Positions 8,170 to 15,173 of a stretch of 64,000 nt of DNA are shown here, piece by piece. Source of the DNA: an uncultured Coriobacteriaceae bacterium (lineage in GTDB: Bacteria > Actinomycetota > Coriobacteriia > Coriobacteriales > Atopobiaceae); assembly GCA_902793465.1 (NCBI GenBank), contig CADBDT010000004.1:152521-216520 (forward strand). Direction: 5' to 3'. Every line of letters begins with the position of its first letter. Positions within the stretch are counted from its first letter, which is position 1. Below the pieces are notes generated by a model. The model had not been told where the DNA came from, searched no databases, and was given only the letters and a program-made list of their open reading frames with translations. The translations under genes and the position numbers were made by a program.

Positions 8170-9156
8170 CTATTGCTGGCTGGACTTGGCGTCTTTGGAT
8201 TGCGCCTGCCCGTCGTCGCAGGTAACGACCTCTTGTATAAGGTAGAGCGGACGCTGGCGTGCCTCGGTAAAGGTGTTGCCCACGTATATGCCTACCATTC
8301 CCACAACGCTAACCAGCATGCCGCCCACAAAAAAGATGGCAGTCATGGTGCTTGGCCAGCCCATGGGGATGTCTGTGTCCAAGAGGTGATGCACAAAGAG
8401 CACGACGAGCGCCACAAACGACACGGCAGCCATCAAAAAGCCAAACTTTACGGCAACCGCAAGAGGCTTGGTGGAATGGGACGTTATTGTTTCTATGGCC
8501 AGGCCCATCTTTTTTCCAAAGGTGTAGGAAGACTCTCCCTCAAAACGCTCCTCCGGCTCAATGTCCACGGTTGCCTGATCGAAGCCAATCCATGTCATAA
8601 ACAGGGAATAGTCGCGCGCCTGCTCTCGCATGGAAAGATACGCCTGGTACGCACGCCGGCTGGCAATGCTAAAGTTGCCAATGGTGGGATCCACCTCCGT
8701 CTCTGCCAAACTAGAGAACACGCGATAGAACGCCCGTGAAAGGGCAAGCGTTATGCCAGAGTCCTTGCGGCCTACGCGTCGGGCAAACACTACGTCGAAT
8801 CCCTCGAGCGCCTTGGCGTACAAGAGGGGGATATCTTCTGGTGGGTCTTGACAGTCGCAGTCCATTACAACAACCCAGTTGCCACGAGCATGGTCCATGC
8901 CAGCGGTTATTGCGCGGGACTGGCCCGTGTTGCGCGCAAGGTGTATTCCCACAACGTGCTTGTCGGCACTCGCAATTGCGCGAATGCCCTCCCACGATCC
9001 CATGGGGCACCTATCGTCTACCAGAATAATCTCGTACGAGTCCACGAGGCTCGCAAGGGTCTCGGTAAGTCGTCGGTGCAGTTCGGGCAGTGCACCAGGG
9101 CAGCCATAAACAGGAACGACTACCGAGATGTCCACTTCGTCGTTTATGCCAAGCAC
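8170..9156 (-). CDS. Family 2 glycosyltransferase, polyprenyl-phosphate sugar synthase type (GtrB/ArnC/CsbB-like)
   Basis: A 328-residue GT-A glycosyltransferase with a C-terminal pair of membrane helices (~230-255 and 268-290). N-terminal VVPVYGCPGALPELHRRL and ILVDDRCPMGSW are the nucleotide-sugar site; VVMDCDCQDPPEDIP contains the DxD-type metal motif; LSRAFYRVFSS and IGNFSIASRRAY are typical of the DPM1/GtrB group. Members make polyprenyl-phosphate-linked monosaccharides on the cytoplasmic face. Encoded just after two EmrE-like small transporters and in the same run as a YfhO-type transferase, which suggests a synthase-flippase-transferase set. GTG start with GGAG 12 bases upstream. Confidence 0.9.
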   Translation of the reverse strand: MLGINDEVDISVVVPVYGCPGALPELHRRLTETLASLVDSYEIILVDDRCPMGSWEGIRAIASADKHVVGIHLARNTGQSRAITAGMDHARGNWVVVMDCDCQDPPEDIPLLYAKALEGFDVVFARRVGRKDSGITLALSRAFYRVFSSLAETEVDPTIGNFSIASRRAYQAYLSMREQARDYSLFMTWIGFDQATVDIEPEERFEGESSYTFGKKMGLAIETITSHSTKPLAVAVKFGFLMAAVSFVALVVLFVHHLLDTDIPMGWPSTMTAIFFVGGMLVSVVGMVGIYVGNTFTEARQRPLYLIQEVVTCDDGQAQSKDAKSSQQ

Positions 9157-9239
9157 TCTATTTCAGAGCTCCTTTGCGTTAGCGAATACGTGCGCAAGTT
9201 CTCACATTTTAACCCGTGGACAAATGCGCGGAGCACAAA

Positions 9240-9593
9240 TCACCCAAGTAGCGCAAAGACGCAGATGCCGCCCACAATGAGGGCAAGTGCAAGAAGCTTT
9301 TTTGCGCTCACCTTTTCCTTAAATATAAGCACGCCAAAGGCGGTTATGTAGAGGTAGCTCGTGGATTCCAGTATTGGTCCCATGGATAGGGGAACTTCCT
9401 TGTATGCGTACACCGTCATAAGGGTAGAGAGCACAAACAGGGCGTAAGCCCCTACAACCAGCGGGTTTGCGTATTCCTTTACGGCGCTCTGGTGCTGGCG
9501 GTTTGCCGATATCTTAAGCATTACCTGCGAGATCGCACTCACAAAAACGCTTACCAAAAGAATGCCGGCATAAAGCAGGAGCGTGTTGTTCAT
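9240..9593 (-). CDS. Small EmrE/EamA-like membrane transporter, second of a pair
   Basis: A 117-residue protein with four membrane helices: LLLYAGILLVSVFVSAISQVMLK, VVGAYALFVLSTLMTVYAY, GPILESTSYLYITAFGVLIF and KLLALALIVGGICVF. The residues SAISQVMLK and YKEVPLSMGPILESTSY resemble small multidrug-resistance (EmrE) and ArnE/ArnF-type proteins. Its ATG overlaps the stop of the upstream paralogue by 4 bases, so the two are probably made in equal amounts and form a heterodimer. Position beside a polyprenyl-phosphate glycosyltransferase favours a lipid-linked sugar flippase over a drug pump; this is inference. Confidence 0.83.
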   Translation of the reverse strand: MNNTLLLYAGILLVSVFVSAISQVMLKISANRQHQSAVKEYANPLVVGAYALFVLSTLMTVYAYKEVPLSMGPILESTSYLYITAFGVLIFKEKVSAKKLLALALIVGGICVFALLG

Positions 9594-9958
9594 GCCGCAT
9601 CGCCCCCGTCCTCGTTGTCGGCCATGGAATACAGCACGATTCCCACAATTATGAGCGCTGCGCCCACGAGCTTGAAGGGGGTTACGGCCTCGCCAAAAAA
9701 CACGGCCCCCCAAAAGATTCCCCAGACCACCGTAATGCCTCGGTTTGCATAGGCGGTGGTAAGCGGCATGCGCTTGATTACCTGCTGCCAGCCCAGTGCA
9801 TAGGCGGCCAAAATAAAGAGCACGATGCCGTAGCATACAATAAAGCCAATGCTTAGGAAGTCGTAGCCCGAGGCAAACTTGCTTGCCACGTCGGCAAGCG
9901 AGTATCCCATTAGCAAAATGTGCAACAGCAGAAGCACTCTAATTCGGTTTTTATCCAT
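9590..9958 (-). CDS. Small EmrE/EamA-like membrane transporter, first of a pair
   Basis: A 122-residue four-helix protein (about 8-28, 38-56, 68-90 and 98-116) with RMPLTTAYANRGITVVWGIFWGAVFFGEAVTP segments typical of the DMT/SMR fold and an acidic C-terminal tail (MADNEDGGDAA). It overlaps the next small transporter by 4 bases. The two differ in sequence, as do ArnE and ArnF, which act together to flip undecaprenyl-phosphate-aminoarabinose. The gene starts 32 bases after the ATP-grasp gene in the same direction. Confidence 0.83.
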   Translation of the reverse strand: MDKNRIRVLLLLHILLMGYSLADVASKFASGYDFLSIGFIVCYGIVLFILAAYALGWQQVIKRMPLTTAYANRGITVVWGIFWGAVFFGEAVTPFKLVGAALIIVGIVLYSMADNEDGGDAA

Positions 9959-9990
9959 GTTTGCGCCTTGCTTCCAGTTTCTCGTACGGT

Positions 9991-11190
9991 TTAGAGTACC
10001 TCGGCCACGCGAGCCAGCTTGTTGGGAAGGTAGGGAGCGAGCGCCGCTCCTTCGCTCGCGGCCATAACAAAGTGTCCCAGACGCGTGGAACTGTCCAACA
10101 CTTCGTGCGCGCCCGGCTCCGCGGTCATGCATGAGTAGCGAACGAGTTCGGGATGCTCTTGCTGCAGAGTCTTAAACATCTTGAGGTCGTCCTTGTTAAA
10201 CAGGAATCGCGCGGCGGATACTGCGGGCGAGTGGCTGGGTGTGAGGTCTGGCTCATGACCAAGCGCAACGTCCACAACGGCACCCAGGTAGTCGATGCCG
10301 GTGGAAAGCTGTACCATGTGGCTGCCAATGCAGTCGCCGCCCATGCGTGCGCCAATTTCTATTATGCGTACGGTGCCGTCCGATGCCACCTTAAGCTCGC
10401 TGTGGGACGCGCCGTACTCCACGCCCAGCGTATCGAGCGCCTTTGTTACCACCTCGCGCACCACGAGCTGCGTCGCATTGCTTAGGCCGCATGGCTGCAG
10501 GTGGGCGGTCTCTATAAAATGGGGGGCTCCCGTGGTTCCCTTGCGCGTAATGGTAAGGATGCGGTGCTCGCCCTTCCAACTAATGCCCTCTACGCTAAAT
10601 TCGTCTCCGGTGGCAAACTCCTCCACGAGCGCCTCTTTGGCAAAGCTCTGCTCGAGCGCGGCTTGCAAGGCACTTTGCAATGCGTCTGCATCGTAGGGCG
10701 TTTCGAGCTTGGTGATCCCGCGGCTTCCCGAACGATCGGTGGGCTTTACGATAAGTGGATACTGCAAGCCGTAGGTGGCGGGATTAAACGTGTCTTGTTC
10801 GTCTGCATGTACGAGCACGCTCCTAGGAGACGGATCGCCCGCACTGGCAAATGCCTTGCGCATAAGGTTTTTGTTCGTAGACACATTCATACAGGCAATC
10901 GAGTTGCCCACAAGGCCCAACGCGTCTGCCACGGTGCACACGGCAACGGTGGCAAGATCGCTTGCAATGGTGCAAATGCCGTCTATGCCTACCTCTTTGC
11001 AGGCATCCACTATGGCATTTGTCTCCACAATGCTCACGGGATGAAATACGTCTGCTGCCTTTTCTCCAACATCTCCGCACTCCCACGCAAAGGCATGTAC
11101 CTCGCAGCCCATCTGCTGTGCCTTTTGTATGAGCGGCAACTGGAAGTGAGAAGCACCGATTACCGCGAGTTTGGGTTTGCTCTTGCTCAT
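9991..11190 (-). CDS. ATP-grasp domain protein (carboxylate-amine/thiol ligase type)
   Basis: A 399-residue ATP-grasp enzyme. A Rossmann-like N-terminal domain (KLAVIGASHFQLPLIQKAQ, then DGICTIASDLATVAV) precedes the ATP-grasp core: YPLIVKPTDRSGSRGITK (~145-162), LVEEFATGDEFSVEGI (~195) and IIEIGARMGGDCIGSHMV (~285), the last carrying Glu/Arg residues for metal and substrate. The start is ATG 11190, with AAGGAG 9 bases upstream. The family joins a carboxylate to an amine or similar group; members near wall-glycan genes often make modified sugars, amino acids or peptides. Exact substrate unknown. Lies between the YfhO gene and the small transporter pair. Confidence 0.85.
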   Translation of the reverse strand: MSKSKPKLAVIGASHFQLPLIQKAQQMGCEVHAFAWECGDVGEKAADVFHPVSIVETNAIVDACKEVGIDGICTIASDLATVAVCTVADALGLVGNSIACMNVSTNKNLMRKAFASAGDPSPRSVLVHADEQDTFNPATYGLQYPLIVKPTDRSGSRGITKLETPYDADALQSALQAALEQSFAKEALVEEFATGDEFSVEGISWKGEHRILTITRKGTTGAPHFIETAHLQPCGLSNATQLVVREVVTKALDTLGVEYGASHSELKVASDGTVRIIEIGARMGGDCIGSHMVQLSTGIDYLGAVVDVALGHEPDLTPSHSPAVSAARFLFNKDDLKMFKTLQQEHPELVRYSCMTAEPGAHEVLDSSTRLGHFVMAASEGAALAPYLPNKLARVAEVL

Positions 11191-11221
11191 GTGAGATCGT
11201 CTCCTTGCTCTTTGTTTGCCT

Positions 11222-11346
11222 CCAAGCGGGGTCCCAATCCGTAAGGCGCCATGGACAAGCACCGTGCTCAAACAGTCCTCGCTGCGCTGCGGAACTGCGC
11301 GCGGCTGCTTTTCATGGCGCTCTACGGATTGGGACCCCGCTTGGGG
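11222..11346. repeat. Inverted repeat between YfhO gene and ATP-grasp gene
   Basis: Arms CCAAGCGGGGTCCCAATCCG (left) and CGGATTGGGACCCCGCTTGG (right) are perfect complements, continue into GGCGCCATG / CATGGCGC, and surround a 60-base centre. The right arm contains the last codons and stop of the YfhO gene. The RNA would form a stable hairpin inside the operon. It could attenuate or stabilise the downstream message. No sequence link to families A-C apart from the general plan. Confidence 0.85.
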
Positions 11347-14216
11347 GTAGGGCTCTTTGGGGGCATGGTGCTCTTGCTGCGCATGCGCAACACCACGGCC
11401 ATAATCGCAACACCAAGCAGCCCGATGCCGGTAACAACAAATCCGAGTACCAAGCCAGGCGTTTGGTAGCGAAGCTCTATGTCGTGATGTCCGGCAGGCA
11501 GGTCGAGCGCCATAAAGCCGGTGTCCGCACGAAGAATTTGTGCTGGAGCGCCATCCACATACGCCTGCCAGCCGTCGCTGTAGGCAACGGTAAGCAGGAG
11601 GGTTTGCGGGTTGTTAAGGTCTATGCTGCCAGTTAGGGTGTTGCATCCCTGCTTGGCGTCTTGAAGGACGGCAGTTGCTCGCTCGGCTATCCACTCGCTT
11701 TGGTGCTCGTGGGTTTGGGTAACAACCTTAAAATCGTCGAAGGTATATATGCCGGGCGCGCTAAACGTAATCGTAATGGTGGTCGCGGGCTCCTGAGCAT
11801 AGCCGAGGTTTGCAAGCCACGTGCTTTTGCCGCCGTACATGTGGTTGGACGGTGTGCTGTTGGTAATTGGTCCCGAGATGTTGCAAACGTTGCTCTTTGC
11901 GGTTACCACGTGGTCTGTTACGGCAACATGCGTAATGTCTTGGAGTAGGAGGTTTGCCTTGTAGTGCCACAGCATTTCGGCCTTGGCCTCTTCCGAAACA
12001 AAGGAGGAGGGGAGGGCGTCGTGAAGCACTAGGTTGGAGAAGTACACATACGTATCTGCATTTGGCGTGCCCTCCACCGTTAGGGTAATGCTTGCGTTGC
12101 CGTGATCCACAACAAATTGTTTGTCCTCAACGCGCACGCCCGAGCTGCCAGCCACCTGGAATCCCACGTTCTTGTCTTCGAACGTTAGGCTGGAGACGTC
12201 GCATTTGCCGGCACCGGACCCATTGAGCCTCTGCGCGTCGTCCTCCAGTACGATTGCTTGCAAGAGTGCCTGTTGTCGCTGGGCAGGCGTGAGCGTCATG
12301 TAGTCCTGGTGGCTCAGATACTTGTTGAATGCGAATCCTATGGGAAGCGACTGCTGCGCCTCCACGAGCTGGTGGTTGAGTCCCATAGCCTCCTGCTGCG
12401 CTATTACGCGGTCGGGCAAGAAACCGTAGGGTAGGGTGTCGGTGCCGTCGTCGCGATACACGTAGTAGCGCACTCCCAAAAGCGCCATGAGGTCCGAGCG
12501 GCCCTGCAGGTTTAAGTAGCGGAAGTTTATGTAGTCGCCAATTATTGCCAGCTCCGTATGAAAGGCATCCACGTTACCGTTGTACACGCTGTTGTAGAAG
12601 TCGATTCCCTGCAGGCCCAGGACCAGGCTGTTGTTGGGAATACGGTTTACCAGGGCAAGAACAAGCTGTCCCTCGTCGTAGCGCCACCATTGGTCCTTGG
12701 GCGCAATGGTTGCTACGAGGTCGTTGGATTCGGCCGTGAGTTTTTTGTATGCCATGCCCAGCGGCGTTTGCATATGGCCCATGCCACCTTCGCTCGAGGC
12801 CAAAAAGTAGAACCCGTTAACCACCAGCGTAAGGGAGAGAGCAAGCGTTAGCGGCAGGCGCGAGGAACCGTTGCCAAAGGCAACTATAATCGCAAGCGCC
12901 GCAAGGAGTGCCCCGAATCCGGCAACGGTTGCCTCGATGCGAAAATGATCAAGAAGAAACAGCAGCGCATAGATGGCCGAGCCAACAAACAAGGTGCGCA
13001 TCATCCGCGGGGTGGGGGAAAGCAGCTGTGGGGTCATGCGTGCTAGCACAAGGCTCACGCACAGCGTGTACGCCCACGCAAAGCGATTTGTGGCGTAGTT
13101 CATACCGTTAAAGAAGCTTCCGACGTAAGGGAGCAAAAGACACGCAGAAAGTACCAGGAACACAAGCTTGAGCTCCTTGTTTTGCTCCTTGCGCGAAAAC
13201 AGCATTAGGCAGGCAAAAAACCCTACGCCGCCAAGGCCTTGGTATGTGTCGCTGCCTACCTCCTGTGTGGAAAGGAAGGTGGACAAGATTTCCACTACAA
13301 GTTGGGGGCTGTAGAACAGCGGCACCTCGGTCGCCTGCTCGACCAGACGGTTCATGCCCATAAGGGCCACTCCTGCAGGCACAAGTGCAAAGCCGGCAAT
13401 AAGCAGGCAGAGGACTACGAGCCCGGCAAAGATGCCCACCCACCTAAGGAACTTACGCACGGTTAGGTTTGGACGCTCTACCATAATTACGCGTATGGCA
13501 AGATAGCCAACAAGCAGTATGCAAGCCATATAGGTAAAGTAATAGGAAACGATTGCAAGTAGCGAGAGCGATGCCACAAACACCCATGGGCGCTTGCCTT
13601 CCAAAATACGCTCTGCACCAGCAAGGATTATGGGAAAGAGCATGAGCGCATGGAGGCCGCTTGCCCAGCGTACTGCCGTAAGACCTGCGCCGCTTAGGGC
13701 ATAAAGGAGCGCTCCGAGCACCGTGCCAGTGCGGTTTTCTCCTCTGGTCCTGCAATAAAAGACAAAGGCTAGGCCAGAAATATAGAGACGTACCACAATA
13801 AGGAGCTGAAAAACCCACTCGCTTATGGACGGCGGCGTAATGCCCGACACTAGGTTAAGGGGGTCCAAAAACACATCGAAGGTGGTGGGAATGTCTGCAC
13901 CATATCCGCTGCACCACTCCCATAAGGGTACCTGCAGGCCCTGGCCCGAAAAGAGGCTGCCAAAGATTTCGCGAAGCCACTGTCCTTCGTAAATAAAAAA
14001 GGGATAGTACTGTCCCAGGCCGTCTATGTTCCAAATTATCTCTCGACCGCTTAGGGGCAGCGCAATATACGTAAGTATAAAGAGGGGTATAAAGAGCAAC
14101 GAGTAAGCGTGGTAGCAGCCGCGTCCCATATGCTTGGGAGACTTGCTCTCCCATTCGACGAGTGCCTTTTCTTTGCCATGCGCCCACTGGCCAATACGTG
14201 ATGCTAGCTTTGTCAT
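11322..14216 (-). CDS. YfhO family membrane protein (putative GT-C glycosyltransferase)
   Basis: A 964-residue polytopic protein. The N-terminus has the family feature LPLSGREIIWNIDGLGQYYPFF (~55-75), then about 12 membrane helices to ~residue 470, a large extracytoplasmic region (~480-920) with a beta-rich C-terminal part ending LDLPAGHHDIELRYQTPG, and one last helix (~930-950). YfhO proteins are GT-C-fold transferases that use polyprenyl-phosphate sugars to glycosylate wall polymers such as lipoteichoic acid. This gene heads the minus-strand run that also encodes the GT2 synthase and a pair of candidate flippases. The last residues (TPKRGPNP) are encoded by the arm of an inverted repeat, suggesting the repeat has supplied the current stop codon. 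Confidence 0.88.
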   Translation of the reverse strand: MTKLASRIGQWAHGKEKALVEWESKSPKHMGRGCYHAYSLLFIPLFILTYIALPLSGREIIWNIDGLGQYYPFFIYEGQWLREIFGSLFSGQGLQVPLWEWCSGYGADIPTTFDVFLDPLNLVSGITPPSISEWVFQLLIVVRLYISGLAFVFYCRTRGENRTGTVLGALLYALSGAGLTAVRWASGLHALMLFPIILAGAERILEGKRPWVFVASLSLLAIVSYYFTYMACILLVGYLAIRVIMVERPNLTVRKFLRWVGIFAGLVVLCLLIAGFALVPAGVALMGMNRLVEQATEVPLFYSPQLVVEILSTFLSTQEVGSDTYQGLGGVGFFACLMLFSRKEQNKELKLVFLVLSACLLLPYVGSFFNGMNYATNRFAWAYTLCVSLVLARMTPQLLSPTPRMMRTLFVGSAIYALLFLLDHFRIEATVAGFGALLAALAIIVAFGNGSSRLPLTLALSLTLVVNGFYFLASSEGGMGHMQTPLGMAYKKLTAESNDLVATIAPKDQWWRYDEGQLVLALVNRIPNNSLVLGLQGIDFYNSVYNGNVDAFHTELAIIGDYINFRYLNLQGRSDLMALLGVRYYVYRDDGTDTLPYGFLPDRVIAQQEAMGLNHQLVEAQQSLPIGFAFNKYLSHQDYMTLTPAQRQQALLQAIVLEDDAQRLNGSGAGKCDVSSLTFEDKNVGFQVAGSSGVRVEDKQFVVDHGNASITLTVEGTPNADTYVYFSNLVLHDALPSSFVSEEAKAEMLWHYKANLLLQDITHVAVTDHVVTAKSNVCNISGPITNSTPSNHMYGGKSTWLANLGYAQEPATTITITFSAPGIYTFDDFKVVTQTHEHQSEWIAERATAVLQDAKQGCNTLTGSIDLNNPQTLLLTVAYSDGWQAYVDGAPAQILRADTGFMALDLPAGHHDIELRYQTPGLVLGFVVTGIGLLGVAIMAVVLRMRSKSTMPPKSPTPKRGPNP

Positions 14217-14429
14217 TTTTTGCGTCTTTGCTGCTCGATAGTATGGTCATGCAAACAAGAAGTATATCATCCACAACAGCCCTGCCCCAAAACCACAAAC
14301 AGCGCCATGGCCTTAGCGAAACACCCCTACAGATACGGTGACTTTGTTGCGTCTAAGTCCCCAATTTGCCAGCCAAATATGAGTGACGGTAGAATAGAGG
14401 GGACCAATAACGATGTAAGGAGGCCGAGC

Positions 14430-14885
14430 ATGAGTCTTAAGAAGAATCTCATTATAGGTGGTGCTGTTGGAGTTGCCGCGGTGGTGGCTGGAACGGTTGT
14501 TATCGTAAAGGCTGTAAAACGCAGGGTCAGGCGCGTGCTCGATCGCAAGATGCATGCCATAATGGCCGATGTGCTTGTAATGAAGGTCGAAGACTTTATA
14601 CCGCTGAGCGATGGCAGCGCCTCCAAGTTCCGTCGCTATATCGACGGTCTGGACAACAAGCACCTTGCGGCGCTGTGTGCTCTGGTGCAGGTGGGATATC
14701 ACATTAAGGTATCGGGAATCAATCCCATACGTCCCTCAAGACAGCAGATTCTCCGTGCGGTGGAAAAGTTCTTCCTTGAGGAGCGCCTGGCACCCAAGAC
14801 CCGCGTTGAGCTTCTGGACAAGCTGGACACCTCAGACGCCTACGACGCGCTCGTCTCTGCCTTCGGAGTTCTTTCCAAGGCCTAG
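14430..14885 (+). CDS. Hypothetical protein with N-terminal membrane anchor
   Basis: A 151-residue protein; TAAGGAGG sits 6 bases before the ATG. One N-terminal helix (NLIIGGAVGVAAVVAGTVVIV, ~6-27) is followed by a basic stretch (KAVKRRVRRVLDRK) and a soluble, probably helical cytoplasmic domain. No catalytic motif or known family is recognised. It is divergent from the YfhO gene (214 bases apart) and convergent with the L,D-transpeptidase gene, and appears to be transcribed alone. Confidence 0.75.
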   Translation: MSLKKNLIIGGAVGVAAVVAGTVVIVKAVKRRVRRVLDRKMHAIMADVLVMKVEDFIPLSDGSASKFRRYIDGLDNKHLAALCALVQVGYHIKVSGINPIRPSRQQILRAVEKFFLEERLAPKTRVELLDKLDTSDAYDALVSAFGVLSKA

Positions 14886-14916
14886 GGATAACTTCCAAAA
14901 GCACCTGTATACAAAG

Positions 14917-15111
14917 GGGATGCTCCCACCGTCGTGTGTTAGGCCGCGGGAGTATCCCCTCAGTTGCACTCAAAACCGGGGGAGGCTGTCCGAAAAGTAC
15001 GTGCGGGGGTGCCACCCATTGCGTGCCCGAAGTTCAACGTCGCAGGTACGGGGGATTGTTGGTGCGCAAGGCTGTCACCCCCGCACGTACTTTTCGGACA
15101 GCCTCGGGGGG
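14917..15111. repeat. Two hairpins between convergent genes, including a 35-bp-arm inverted repeat
   Basis: First, a small family-A remnant: GGGGATGCTCCC and GGGAGTATCCCC (14917-14961). Second, a strong inverted repeat at 14977-15111, whose arms begin CCGGGGGAGGCTGTCCGAAA and end TTTCGGACAGCCTCGGGGGG; they include AGTACGTGCGGGGGTG / CACCCCCGCACGTACT and enclose ~64 bases. The edge motif GGCTGTCCGAAAA recurs beside other family A copies. The position between two converging stop codons suits a bidirectional terminator. Confidence 0.85.
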
Positions 15112-15173
15112 CGTTTGCACACAGCGCCTAAAGGTTTTTGACCTTTATTTTAAAGCGCCCTTTGCGCACCCTT

